From: Sphingopyxis sp. OPL5
GTDB taxonomy: Bacteria; Pseudomonadota; Alphaproteobacteria; Sphingomonadales; Sphingomonadaceae
Length of the DNA stretch: 64,000 nt
Reading direction: 5' to 3'
Assembly: GCF_003797775.2 (NCBI RefSeq)
Contig: NZ_CP060725.1
Location: 1,612,001 to 1,676,000 of the forward strand
Positions 50,016 to 58,442 of this stretch are shown here, one piece after another. The translations under genes were made by a program, and so were the position numbers. The notes beneath the pieces were generated by a model, which saw only the letters and a list, made by a program, of their open reading frames with translations, did not search any database and was not told the origin of the DNA. Positions within the stretch are counted from its first letter, which is position 1, and the number at the start of each line of letters is the position of its first letter.

Positions 50016-51284
50016 ATGTCGAACGGCGCGAGGATGACGGCCCTGCTGCTTGCCGGCACGGCCATGCTGGCGGCGACCGGCTGCGCGCCCAAGAAGACGC
50101 CGGTCGCGACCGGGTGCCTCGCCGAGGCCGATCGCCATGCCGGCGCCGACGCGATCCGCAGCGCGCCGCGGACGGCAAGCGAGGATCCCCAATTGTGCGA
50201 AGGCCTGGCGCTGCTCGCCGAGCGCAAGGCGCAGCCCACGATCGCGGCGCTGGAGGCCGCGGCCGGGCGCATGGCCGAGGCGGACCGCTGGTCGGCGCAG
50301 GGCTATCTGGCGCGCGCGCTGGCGCTCGACGGCCAGGGCGAACGCGCGCTGCAAAACTGGGACGAGGCGATCGAGGGCGCGACCCGAACGGGCCATGTCG
50401 ATCGCGAGACTATCTTTCGCGCCGACCGCGGGGTGTTGTTCGCGCAGCAAAAACAATATGGCCCCGCGCTCGCCGATTTCGAGGCCGTCTATCGCCGGGC
50501 GAAGCAGCCGAAGGCCAAATCCGAAATGGCCTATATGGCGCTCAAAGTCTCGGTATCGGCCGGCAACCTGGCGTCGGTCGAGCGCTGGTACCCGCTGGCG
50601 GTCCGCGCCGCCGAGGCGGTCGGCGATGCGACGAAAATCGCCTATGCGACCCAATTCTACGGCCAGATGCTCGACGAGCGGCAGGATTATGACGCGAGCG
50701 CGAAACTCTATCAGCGGGGCGTCGACCGTATCGCGGGTTCGGGCAGCAAATATCTGCACGCCGAGATGCTGGAATTTCAGGGCCAGTCGCGCTTCGCCGC
50801 GGGCGACTATCGCGGCGGCGAACGCGCCTATGCGCAGGCGGCCGAGATGTTCCGCCAGGCCGGGCGGGCCGACTATGCCGCCTTCCTCGAAAAAAATCTG
50901 AAGGCGAACACCGGGCGGTTCGAGGCGGGTCACGCCTGCGCCGCGCTCGTCGAAGAGCGGCGCTATGACGCCGCGGCCGCGGCGGTAACCGACATCCCGC
51001 GCGAGCGGCGCAGCTTCGGCGCGAAAACCTGCCTCGTCGATGCGCTCGACGGCGCCGGCGACACCGGCCGCGCCCGGCGCGAACTCGACGATCTGCTGAC
51101 GTCGACCGAACCGGGCGGCTGGCCTTGCGACGAACTGAAGGCGCTGTCCAGGCGGGTGGGCCATGCCCCGCCCATAAAATCGTCGGTTCCCGGGCCACCG
51201 CCCGCGGCGCGGCCGGCCCCGCCGCAGACATGCGCCGAAGCGATCGCGCAGGCCGAGGCCTATTCCTCCAGCGCCTCGAAATAA
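50016..51284 (+). CDS. TPR-containing lipoprotein, hypothetical
   Basis: A 422-residue lipoprotein. Signal peptide LLLAGTAMLAATGC gives a lipobox ending at Cys about residue 23. The mature part is helical with TPR-like repeats, e.g. EADRWSAQGYLARALALDGQ, ADRGVLFAQQKQYGPALADF and EMLEFQGQSRFAAGDYRGGE. A scaffold or assembly role at a membrane is likely; no specific function is recognised. The last 25 bases overlap the 3' end of the opposite-strand regulator gene. Confidence 0.78.
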   Translation: MSNGARMTALLLAGTAMLAATGCAPKKTPVATGCLAEADRHAGADAIRSAPRTASEDPQLCEGLALLAERKAQPTIAALEAAAGRMAEADRWSAQGYLARALALDGQGERALQNWDEAIEGATRTGHVDRETIFRADRGVLFAQQKQYGPALADFEAVYRRAKQPKAKSEMAYMALKVSVSAGNLASVERWYPLAVRAAEAVGDATKIAYATQFYGQMLDERQDYDASAKLYQRGVDRIAGSGSKYLHAEMLEFQGQSRFAAGDYRGGERAYAQAAEMFRQAGRADYAAFLEKNLKANTGRFEAGHACAALVEERRYDAAAAAVTDIPRERRSFGAKTCLVDALDGAGDTGRARRELDDLLTSTEPGGWPCDELKALSRRVGHAPPIKSSVPGPPPAARPAPPQTCAEAIAQAEAYSSSASK

Positions 51285-52294
51285 CGCGCCAGCGCATCGA
51301 ACGCGGCGTCGGCAAGCCCGATGAAGATGCGGCGGCCATCCTGCGGATCGGCCTCGCGCACGAACAGCCCGGCGTCGGTCATCGTCTTGATCCAGCGCAG
51401 CGCGGTCGTCGCGGGGACCGCGGCGGCGATGCACAGGCTCGATACCGACACCGGCTGGCGTTCGAGCCGCGCGGCGTACAGGTCGAGCAGCATGTCCCAC
51501 GCCGGATCGGCGAACAGGTCGGCGGGGAAATATTGTTCGCGCATCCGGCGCTGGCGCAGCATCCGGCGCACCGCTTTGGCGCGCTGGCGATGCACGGTGC
51601 GTTCCTCGGGCTCGAAGCTGCGCGGGCCTGCGGCGTAATCGCGCGCCGGCGAACGGACGAGGCCGCCGGACTCGCCAAAATTCTCTTCGCGCGGCGCCAG
51701 CGCGGGCGGCGTTCCGGCGAGGCCGCGCTGGCCCGACAGGTCGCCGAGCAGCCGCGCGATGCGCGCGACCTCGTCCTGCAACCGGTCGATCCGTTCCATC
51801 GCCTCGTCGCGCGCGATGTCATGGACCGCCGTGCGCAGCGACCGCGAGGCCGCGGCGAGCGCGACGAGGCGGTCGGCGGCATCGGCATCGACCAGCCATT
51901 CGGTGCGGATAGACGCCGGGACCATCGCCGCGACGCGGTCGAGCGCGCCAAGCGCGGTTTCGCACACCAAAGCGCATTCCATCGCAAGCACCGCATCGCA
52001 AATTTCGGCGAGCGTCTCGCTTTCGATCGTCTCGGCGTCGATCAGCCAGACGATATCGGGCAGCGCCATGGTGCGCAGATGGGCGGCGATCCGTGTCGGC
52101 GGGATATGGTCGACCACCCGCGCCCGCCCGGTGCGCGTCAGATCGGCGCCGATCGCCCGCGGCCCGACGAAAAGCACCGCCGCCGGGCCGACGTCGGCAT
52201 CGGCGGGCGCATCCCACCGCGGCGGGGCAAGTGAGTCGAAGCGAACCGGCGGCAAGTCCGATATCCGCGGGTCCGTGTCGATCCTGTGGTCCAT
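51260..52294 (-). CDS. Two-domain winged-helix DNA-binding protein
   Basis: A 344-residue protein. The C-terminal ~90 residues form a MarR-like winged helix (PVSVSSLCIAAAVPATTALR, then WIKTMTDAGLFVREADPQDG). The N-terminal ~150 residues read like an atypical Rossmann or receiver-like domain (AAVLFVGPRAIGADL, DIVWLIDAETIESETLAEIC) without a clear phosphoacceptor site. A basic linker (VHRQRAKAVRRMLRQRRMRE) joins them. Start 52294 has an AAAGGGG site. Probably a regulator, target unknown; tail-to-tail overlap with the lipoprotein gene. Confidence 0.72.
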   Translation of the reverse strand: MDHRIDTDPRISDLPPVRFDSLAPPRWDAPADADVGPAAVLFVGPRAIGADLTRTGRARVVDHIPPTRIAAHLRTMALPDIVWLIDAETIESETLAEICDAVLAMECALVCETALGALDRVAAMVPASIRTEWLVDADAADRLVALAAASRSLRTAVHDIARDEAMERIDRLQDEVARIARLLGDLSGQRGLAGTPPALAPREENFGESGGLVRSPARDYAAGPRSFEPEERTVHRQRAKAVRRMLRQRRMREQYFPADLFADPAWDMLLDLYAARLERQPVSVSSLCIAAAVPATTALRWIKTMTDAGLFVREADPQDGRRIFIGLADAAFDALARYFEALEE

Positions 52295-52533
52295 CGTGCC
52301 GCCCCTTTCCTCGCCGTGTCTCCGCCTTGGCGTCCTTATGTCGTCAAAATGGCGATATTCACCTTTTGTTCGTTCCAGAGTGCCGCCGATCCGGATGCTG
52401 ACCGATGATAGCCAGCCTTTGATCCGGATCGCGCGGGTGGAATAACATCCATTTTGGACATGTTTTGTTCTCCTCGTCAATCCCCTATTCGCGCTTGCCA
52501 GACCCGCGCCATCCCCGCACTGATCGCGATACC

Positions 52534-53121
52534 ATGCTGCCGCGCCCCTCCCTCTCCACCCGCCTGCGCTGGCGGCGGCGCCTCCGGTCGCTGGGCGCCT
52601 TGCTGCTCCTCGCGGCGATGGCGGGAGCGGTCTGGTTTGCGCAGCCGGCACCGACCCGGACCATCCCGCTCGTCCATGTCATCGACGGCGACAGCCTCAC
52701 CGTGACGCATGACGGCACCGCGCGCACGATTCGCCTGACCGGGCTCGACGCCGTCGAATATCGCCAGGATTGCGCGCGCGCCGATGGCCGCCGCTGGGCC
52801 TGCGGGCACGAAGCGCGCGCCGCGCTCGCGCGCCTTGCCGGGTCCGGACCGCTGCACTGCGCGCTGGCGGCGAACGACAAATATGGCCGCACCCTCGCCG
52901 CCTGCCGCACCCGGCCCGAGCCCGACGGCGTCGATCTGGCGACCGAAATGATCCGCCAGGGCTGGGCGGTGGCCACCGACGACGCCCACCTGCCCGACGA
53001 GGGCGCCGCGCAGCTTGCGCGGCGCGGGATCTGGCAGGGCGATTTCGACCGGCCCGCCGACTGGCGCGCGGTGCACGACCGCGCCGCGACCGCCGTCGGC
53101 GCCGCGGCTGCCGACCGCTGA
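52534..53121 (+). CDS. Thermonuclease (SNase)-like protein, membrane-anchored or exported
   Basis: A 195-residue protein with an N-terminal hydrophobic helix (LGALLLLAAMAGAVWFA) and an SNase domain: VIDGDSLTV, IRLTGLDAVEYRQDC, and DKYGRTLAACR. It may cut nucleic acids outside the cytoplasm. Catalytic Arg and Asp positions look present, but the family also has non-enzymatic members. The ATG at 52534 is chosen over one at 52465, which would put 23 polar residues before the signal. Starts 239 bases after the divergent winged-helix gene; no gene seen in that gap. Confidence 0.82.
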   Translation: MLPRPSLSTRLRWRRRLRSLGALLLLAAMAGAVWFAQPAPTRTIPLVHVIDGDSLTVTHDGTARTIRLTGLDAVEYRQDCARADGRRWACGHEARAALARLAGSGPLHCALAANDKYGRTLAACRTRPEPDGVDLATEMIRQGWAVATDDAHLPDEGAAQLARRGIWQGDFDRPADWRAVHDRAATAVGAAAADR

Positions 53122-53167
53122 CGACGCACGGCTTTCCGCCGCGCGCTTTTGCGGCTAGGGCGGGCGG

Positions 53168-53545
53168 ATGAACGGCCTTTTTCCTGTGATGATCGGCGGC
53201 GCCATCGGCGCCGGCGCGCGGCACCTCGTCGGCGGCGCGATGCTCGCGCGCCTCGGTCCCGGCTTCCCCTGGTGGACACTGTCGATCAATATCGCCGGCA
53301 GCCTGCTGATGGGCGTGCTGATCGGCTGGCTCGCGCGCAGCGGCGGGACCGAAGCGGCGCGCCTGTTCTTCGGCGTCGGCGTGCTCGGCGGCTTCACGAC
53401 CTTCTCGGCTTTCAGCATGGAGTTCTGGACGCTGTTCGAACGCGGACAGAGCGCACAGGCCTTCACCTATGTCCTCGCCTCGGTGGTCGGCGCGATCGCC
53501 GCCTGCGGTCTCGGCTTGCTCGTCATGCGGCAGGTGCCGGCATGA
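53168..53545 (+). CDS. crcB: Fluoride ion exporter CrcB/Fluc
   Basis: A 125-residue membrane protein with four helices, the standard size. Signature blocks are GGAIGAGARHLVGG, WWTLSINIAGSLLMGVLIG and GVLGGFTTFSAFSMEF, containing the phenylalanine box. It works as a dual-topology dimer. No fluoride riboswitch could fit in the 46 bases upstream. Overlaps the pseudouridine synthase gene by four bases. Confidence 0.93.
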   Translation: MNGLFPVMIGGAIGAGARHLVGGAMLARLGPGFPWWTLSINIAGSLLMGVLIGWLARSGGTEAARLFFGVGVLGGFTTFSAFSMEFWTLFERGQSAQAFTYVLASVVGAIAACGLGLLVMRQVPA

Positions 53546-54759
53546 GCAAGATCGACATGGACGGCGCAACGATCGCCGAAGAGGACGACGGCATCCGGCT
53601 CGACCGCTGGTTCAAACGCCATCGCGCCGGGACGCCGCACGCGCTGCTCGCGCGCTGGGCGCGGTCGGGGCAGCTGACGCTCGACGGCAAAAAGGCCGAT
53701 GTGTCGGACCGCATCGCGACCGGGCAGACGCTCGTCATGCCGTCGCCGCCGGTCGAGACCGCCGCACGTCCGGCACGCAAGGGCCGCGCGCTGACCGACG
53801 CCGACGTCGAACTCGCGACCGGCATGCTGATCCACCGCGACGCGAGCGCGCTGGTGCTCAACAAGCTGCCGGGACTCGCGACGCAGGGCGGCACCAAGAC
53901 CGAACAGCATGTCGACGGACTGCTCGACGCGTTGAAATTCGACGGACCGACACGGCCGAAGCTCGTACACCGGCTCGACAAGGACACGTCGGGTGCGCTG
54001 CTGATCGCGCGCACGCCAAAGGCGGCAGCCTATTTCGCCAAGAGTTTTTCGAACCGCAGCGCGAAAAAGACCTATTGGGCGCTGATCGTCGGGGTTCCTG
54101 AAATCCAGCAGGGCGAGATCGACCTGCCGCTCGCCAAACAGCCCGGATCGGGCGGCGAGAAGATGCATGTCCATGACGACGGCCTGCCATCGAAGACGCG
54201 CTACCGCGTCATCGAGCGCGCCGGAAACAGCGCGGCGTGGGTCGAGCTCCAACCGCTGACCGGGCGCACCCACCAGCTGCGCGTCCATATGGCGGCGATC
54301 GGCCACCCGATCGTCGGCGACGGCAAATATGGCGGCAAGGGCGCGTTCCTGACCGGGACGATCAGTCGCAAGATGCATCTGCACAGCCGGCGCCTCCGCA
54401 TCGACCATCCCGACGGCGGCGCGATCGACATAAGCGCCGAGGTGCCCGACCATTTCGCCGCAAGCCTCGACGCGCTGGGCTTCGACACCCTGCTCGGCCA
54501 GATCGGCATCGACGCGCAGGAAAAAGGTCCGCCGCCCAAATCGGCGCTGAAGGCGCAGGCCAAGGCGCACAGCAAGCAAATCCGCAAGGCCCGGCGCGGC
54601 GAACGGCGCGGGCGCACTGCCGACAGTAAGCCGACCGACTTCGTCGGCAAGCCGAAGCCCAAACCCAAGGCCAAATCGGGCAAGCCGACGACGCCGAAAC
54701 CCGTCGGCAAGAAACCCACCGCGAAAAAGCACCCGGCGCGGCCCGCCAAGCCGAGCTGA
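53542..54759 (+). CDS. RluA-family pseudouridine synthase with long basic tail
   Basis: A 405-residue RNA-modifying enzyme. An S4-like N-terminal domain (about residues 17-65) precedes the catalytic domain with HRLDKDTSG (Asp146) and LTGRTHQLRVHMAAIGHP. The final ~70 residues are a Lys/Pro-rich, low-complexity tail (KPKPKPKAKSGKPTTPKPVG and similar), absent from E. coli RluC; it may bind RNA. Its target uridine is likely in 23S rRNA. The stop overlaps the next start. Confidence 0.9.
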   Translation: MSKIDMDGATIAEEDDGIRLDRWFKRHRAGTPHALLARWARSGQLTLDGKKADVSDRIATGQTLVMPSPPVETAARPARKGRALTDADVELATGMLIHRDASALVLNKLPGLATQGGTKTEQHVDGLLDALKFDGPTRPKLVHRLDKDTSGALLIARTPKAAAYFAKSFSNRSAKKTYWALIVGVPEIQQGEIDLPLAKQPGSGGEKMHVHDDGLPSKTRYRVIERAGNSAAWVELQPLTGRTHQLRVHMAAIGHPIVGDGKYGGKGAFLTGTISRKMHLHSRRLRIDHPDGGAIDISAEVPDHFAASLDALGFDTLLGQIGIDAQEKGPPPKSALKAQAKAHSKQIRKARRGERRGRTADSKPTDFVGKPKPKPKAKSGKPTTPKPVGKKPTAKKHPARPAKPS

Positions 54760-55379
54760 TGCATCCCGATCCCGCCTTTCGGCCCAAGGACGACGACCTC
54801 GCCGCGCTGCTGGTGCGCGAGATCGGCTTCGCCGCGATTTTCGCAAGCACCCCCGACGGCCCGCGCGTCGCGCACGCGCCGGTGGTGCTGAGCGAAGATA
54901 CCAGCACGCTGCAATTCCACCTGTCGCGCGGCAACGGGCTGGCCCGGCATCTCGATGGCGCCGCGGCGCTCGCGGTGGTGCAGGGTCCCGACGCCTATGT
55001 CAGCGCGAGCTGGTACGCCGGGCCCGACCAGGTCCCGACCTGGAATTATGTCGCGGTCGAGATGGAGGGCAAGGCCCGCAAACTCGACCGCGAGGCGCTG
55101 ATCCGCCAGCTCGATACGCTGTCGGCGCACCATGAGGGGCGCATCGGCATCGACCCGCCGTGGACCCGCGACAAGATGAGCCCGGCGATTTTCGGCAAGA
55201 TGGCGGATGCGATCACCGGGTTCGAAATGACCATCACCGCGTGGCGCCCGACGCTCAAGCTATCGCAGAACAAGCCCGCCGACGAACGCACGCGGGTGGC
55301 GGGCGCACTGCAAGCGCAGGGCCATGGCGCGCTCGCCCATTTGATGGACCAGCTCGCTGGTCGAGGAGAAAGACGATGA
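54759..55379 (+). CDS. FMN-binding, PaiB-like protein
   Basis: A 206-residue protein of the PaiB family, which adopts a flavin-reductase-like split barrel. QVPTWNYVAVEMEGKARKLD and LKLSQNKPADERTRVAG are signature blocks. Called negative transcriptional regulator from B. subtilis PaiB, but FMN-dependent or heme-related activity is equally plausible. Part of a tight five-gene string from crcB to ATP12, overlapping both neighbours. Confidence 0.85.
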   Translation: MHPDPAFRPKDDDLAALLVREIGFAAIFASTPDGPRVAHAPVVLSEDTSTLQFHLSRGNGLARHLDGAAALAVVQGPDAYVSASWYAGPDQVPTWNYVAVEMEGKARKLDREALIRQLDTLSAHHEGRIGIDPPWTRDKMSPAIFGKMADAITGFEMTITAWRPTLKLSQNKPADERTRVAGALQAQGHGALAHLMDQLAGRGERR

Positions 55380-55612
55380 CCGCCGCCGACGAAGCGCTCG
55401 CCAAGAAACGCTATTTCGCGATCAACCTGATGCGCATCATCGGCGCGCTGCTCATCATGGCGGGCTTTCTGCTCGTCGCGGGGCGCTGGGACCTGGCGGG
55501 ACAACCGACCGACCGCTATATCGGCATCGCGGTGGTGCTGATGGGCGCGTTCGATTTTGCGGTTTTTCCGCTGCTGCTCGCGCGCCGCTGGCGGACGCCC
55601 AAAGAGCTATGA
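55376..55612 (+). CDS. Small membrane protein, hypothetical
   Basis: A 78-residue protein with two membrane helices (NLMRIIGALLIMAGFLLVAG and RYIGIAVVLMGAFDFAVFPL) and a positive C-terminus (LLARRWRTPKEL). An AGGAGAAAGACG stretch precedes the ATG at 55376. It overlaps the PaiB-like gene and the ATP12 gene by four bases each. No function recognised. Confidence 0.75.
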   Translation: MTAADEALAKKRYFAINLMRIIGALLIMAGFLLVAGRWDLAGQPTDRYIGIAVVLMGAFDFAVFPLLLARRWRTPKEL

Positions 55613-56298
55613 AGCGTTTCTGGAAAGAGGCCAGCGTCGTCGAAACCGGCGGCGGCTGGGGCATCGCGCTCGACGGGCGCCCGGTGCGGACCCCGCAGCG
55701 CGCACCGCTCGCGGTCGCGAACCCGGCGCTTGCCGAGACGATCGCCGCCGAATGGCAGGCACAGGGCGAGACCATCAATCCCGCGGGCATGCCGCTGACC
55801 GGCCTCGCCAACGCGGCGATCGATCTGGCGATGCCGGACCCCGCCGTCTTTGCCGAACCCGTCGCCGCATATGCCGCGACCGACCTCTTCTGTTATCGCG
55901 ACGACCGCGACGCCTTGCTGCAGGCTGAACAGGCGGCGGCATGGAACCCGCTGCTGGCCTGGACCGAGGCGCGATACGGGGTCGAGTTCGAGATTACGCG
56001 GGGCATTTTGCCGATCGACCAGCCGCCCGCGACGGTGACGGCGTTGCGCGCGGCGGTGCTGGCGCTCGATCCGTGGCGGATGACGGCGCTGACCCCGCTG
56101 GTGACCATCGGTGGATCGCTGGTCGCGGGGCTTGCAATGGTCGAGGGGGCGTTCGATCCCGAGGATTTGTGGTCGGCGGTCAGCCTCGACGAGCATTATC
56201 AGGAGCGGCGCTGGGGCGCCGATGCGCTGGCGCAGGCGCAACGCGCGGCGCACAAGCGCGACTGGGACAATGCGGTGCGGTTTTTGGGATTGCTTTGA
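55609..56298 (+). CDS. ATP12 family F1-ATPase assembly chaperone
   Basis: A 229-residue protein matching the ATP12 family, which helps assemble the alpha subunit of F1-ATPase in mitochondria and alphaproteobacteria. RFWKEASVVETGGGWGIALD and GRPVRTPQRAPLAVA at the N-terminus, YAATDLFCYRDDRDALLQ in the middle and SLDEHYQERRWGADALAQ at the end are typical. Its presence supports an alphaproteobacterial origin. Confidence 0.9.
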   Translation: MKRFWKEASVVETGGGWGIALDGRPVRTPQRAPLAVANPALAETIAAEWQAQGETINPAGMPLTGLANAAIDLAMPDPAVFAEPVAAYAATDLFCYRDDRDALLQAEQAAAWNPLLAWTEARYGVEFEITRGILPIDQPPATVTALRAAVLALDPWRMTALTPLVTIGGSLVAGLAMVEGAFDPEDLWSAVSLDEHYQERRWGADALAQAQRAAHKRDWDNAVRFLGLL

Positions 56299-56305
56299 TT
56301 TCGAT

Positions 56306-56451
56306 CCTCCCTGTCGCGAAGCGATGGGGAGGTGGCAGCGCGGAGCGCTGACGGAGGGGCCGACGCCATAAACGCCGGTTTGCGGCTGCATTGCCCCTCC
56401 ACCACCCGCTTTGCGGGCGGTCCCCCTCCCCATGGCTTCGCCACAGGGAGG
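56306..56451. repeat. 146-base inverted-repeat intergenic element
   Basis: The arms start CCTCCCTGTCGCGAAGCGAT and end with the near-complement ATGGCTTCGCCACAGGGAGG. Inner arms (GGGGAGG and CCCCTCC words) also pair. It fills the convergent gap between the ATP12 gene and the crotonase gene, and looks like a dispersed sphingomonad repeat that may serve as a bidirectional terminator. Confidence 0.75.
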
Positions 56452-56456
56452 ATTTT

Positions 56457-57260
56457 TCAGTCCGCGAAATTCGGCGCCCGCTTTTCCATGCCCGCCATCA
56501 CCGCCTCGATCTGGTTCGGGGTGCGGATCACCAGCACCTGCTCATCGCTCTCGGCCTGCAAAATCTCCGCGTCGCTTGCGTCGGCGAGCATGTTGCACAG
56601 CCGCTTGGCGCCGCGGATCGCGTGCGGATTCTTGTTCGCGATCACCGCCGCGAGGTCCATCGCCTTCGCCAGCGGGTCGTCCGAGACATGCGTCGCGAAA
56701 CCCAGCAGCTTCGCCTCCGACCCGTTGAATTCGCGGTTGGTATAGATCATCTCGCGCAGCACATCGTCGGCAACCTGGGTGCGCCACAGCGCCATGCCGG
56801 CAACGTCGGGGACGAGGCCCCAGCGCATTTCCATGATCGCGATGCGCGTGTCGGGATGGACGATGCGGATGTCGGCGGCGGCCATGATCTGGCTGCCTGC
56901 GCCGAACGCAACGCCGTGCACCGCCGCGATCACCGGCACCGGCAGCTCGCGCCAGCCCCACGCCGCATATTGGGCGTTATTCGAAACCCCGCGGGTGCGG
57001 TCGGACAGCGTGCCGCCCGCGCTGCTCGCGCCCGGGTCGCGGTCGGCGCTGAGGCTCGACAGGTCGAGCCCGGCGCAGAAGGCGCGGCCCTCGCCCGACA
57101 GCACGACGACGCGGAGGCCCGCGGTGGCCTTCAGCTGGTCGATCGCCTCCGCCAGCGCCGCCCACATCGCCGCGTCGAGCGCGTTCATCTTGTCGGCGCG
57201 GATCAGCCGGACATCGGCGATGCCACCTTCCAGCATGGTGATCGAAATGCGGTCTTTCAT
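56457..57260 (-). CDS. Enoyl-CoA hydratase/isomerase family protein
   Basis: A 267-residue crotonase. SGEGRAFCAGLDLSSL and AVHGVAFGAGSQIMAAADIR form the CoA/oxyanion pocket, and the active-site segment is EMRWGLVPDVAGMALWR with Asp, as in dienoyl-CoA isomerase-like members. It overlaps the isomerase gene upstream by four bases. Confidence 0.87.
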   Translation of the reverse strand: MKDRISITMLEGGIADVRLIRADKMNALDAAMWAALAEAIDQLKATAGLRVVVLSGEGRAFCAGLDLSSLSADRDPGASSAGGTLSDRTRGVSNNAQYAAWGWRELPVPVIAAVHGVAFGAGSQIMAAADIRIVHPDTRIAIMEMRWGLVPDVAGMALWRTQVADDVLREMIYTNREFNGSEAKLLGFATHVSDDPLAKAMDLAAVIANKNPHAIRGAKRLCNMLADASDAEILQAESDEQVLVIRTPNQIEAVMAGMEKRAPNFAD

Positions 57261-57886
57261 TCAGGCTTCCCCTGGCTTCTTCGCTTGAGCGCCGCTGCGA
57301 CGAGCGGCAGTTGGTCGTTTCCGAAATACATGTCGTCGCGATCGACGAAGATCGTCGGCGAGCCATAGCCGCCGCGCGCGATCACTTCCTCGGTATTGGT
57401 CCGCAGCCGCGCCTTGACCGCATCGCTGCCCGCCGCCGCCGCGAGCGCCGCGCCATCCAGCCCCTCGGCATCGGCGACCGCGGTCAGCACCGCGACATCG
57501 TCGAGATTCTCCTGCCGGTCGAAATAGCTCGCGAAGGCGGCGCGCGCGAAACCGACGAGCGCCGCCTGATCGTCCTCGAGCGCGCAACAGAAACGCATCG
57601 CCGCGATGCTCTTCGCCGGATGCCATTGCGACGGGAAATTCATCGGCACGCCCGCGAGCCGCGCCCAGTCCTTCAGCACCTTCCAGCTGTGCTGCAGCCG
57701 CCGGTTGTCGGCCTGTTCGCGCGCCGCATAGACTGCGGGGTTCACCGCGTTGAACACCCCGCCGACCAGGATCGGGCGGTAACGCGCGCTCGCCCCGGCC
57801 CGTTCGAGCACGCCCGGCAAATTGTGGAAAGCGAGACAGGTCCAGGGCGAGGACAGGTCAAAGAAGAATTCGACGCGTTCTTTCAC
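57257..57886 (-). CDS. 2-hydroxychromene-2-carboxylate isomerase / kappa-GST-like protein
   Basis: A 209-residue thioredoxin-fold protein of the DsbA-like HCCA isomerase family. FFFDLSSPWTCLAFHNLPGV carries the conserved catalytic Ser; FRFCC-type helix and GGYGSPTIFVDRDDMYFGND follow. The E. coli-type NahD reaction is glutathione-dependent isomerisation in aromatic degradation, but homologues with unknown substrates are common in acyl-CoA clusters. Confidence 0.85.
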   Translation of the reverse strand: MKERVEFFFDLSSPWTCLAFHNLPGVLERAGASARYRPILVGGVFNAVNPAVYAAREQADNRRLQHSWKVLKDWARLAGVPMNFPSQWHPAKSIAAMRFCCALEDDQAALVGFARAAFASYFDRQENLDDVAVLTAVADAEGLDGAALAAAAGSDAVKARLRTNTEEVIARGGYGSPTIFVDRDDMYFGNDQLPLVAAALKRRSQGKPE

Positions 57887-57906
57887 CCTGGACCTCCCTG
57901 CATGGT

Positions 57907-58386
57907 TCAGCCGACCTTGAGTTCGATGTCGGGCACGCCCGGACAGGCGATCCGCACCGACTTATAGGCGGGCAGCGCGTTCGGGATGTCGAGGCTGAGG
58001 TCTACCTTCGTCACCACCTGCGGCGTCGCGCCGTCGGGCGCATTCGCGCGCAGCAGCACGACCTGGTTCGGCGGGTTCATCTTGTCGAGCGGGCCGGCCT
58101 GCAGCGCGGTCGCATAGCCCGCGACCGGCGCATTGGCGGTGCCGCTGATCTTGAGCGTCTTGGTCGCGGCATCGATCGTCGCCGCCAGCTTGACGTCGGC
58201 CAGCTTGTTGCAGGCGTTGGGTTTCGCGGGATCGATCGGGATCGCCGCGGGCGCCGCCACGGGGGCGGCGGTTGCCGCGGTCGCGGCCGGGTCGGCTGTC
58301 TGGTCGGCCGGCGGCGCGTCCTTCTTGCCGCATCCTGCCAGTCCCACGGCGACTATCATCGCCGCCGTCATCATCGCCTTGTTCAT
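57907..58386 (-). CDS. Lipoprotein, hypothetical
   Basis: A 159-residue lipoprotein. Signal MNKAMMTAAMIVAVGLAGC has a clear LAGC lipobox (Cys19). An Ala/Pro-rich linker (PAATAATAAPVAAPAA) leads to a beta-rich domain of about 100 residues with two cysteines (NACNKL and IACPGV). No family recognised. It is 56 bases downstream of the acyl-CoA ligase gene on the same strand. Confidence 0.78.
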   Translation of the reverse strand: MNKAMMTAAMIVAVGLAGCGKKDAPPADQTADPAATAATAAPVAAPAAIPIDPAKPNACNKLADVKLAATIDAATKTLKISGTANAPVAGYATALQAGPLDKMNPPNQVVLLRANAPDGATPQVVTKVDLSLDIPNALPAYKSVRIACPGVPDIELKVG

Positions 58387-58442
58387 AAGTCAGCCTCCAA
58401 CATCGGGGCGGCGGCCTGTCGGTCCGCCGCCGACTCGCGCGG

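Noticed and set aside
53122..53167. A fluoride riboswitch before crcB.
   Set aside because: Only 46 GC-rich bases separate crcB from the nuclease gene and no crcB-motif pattern is seen.
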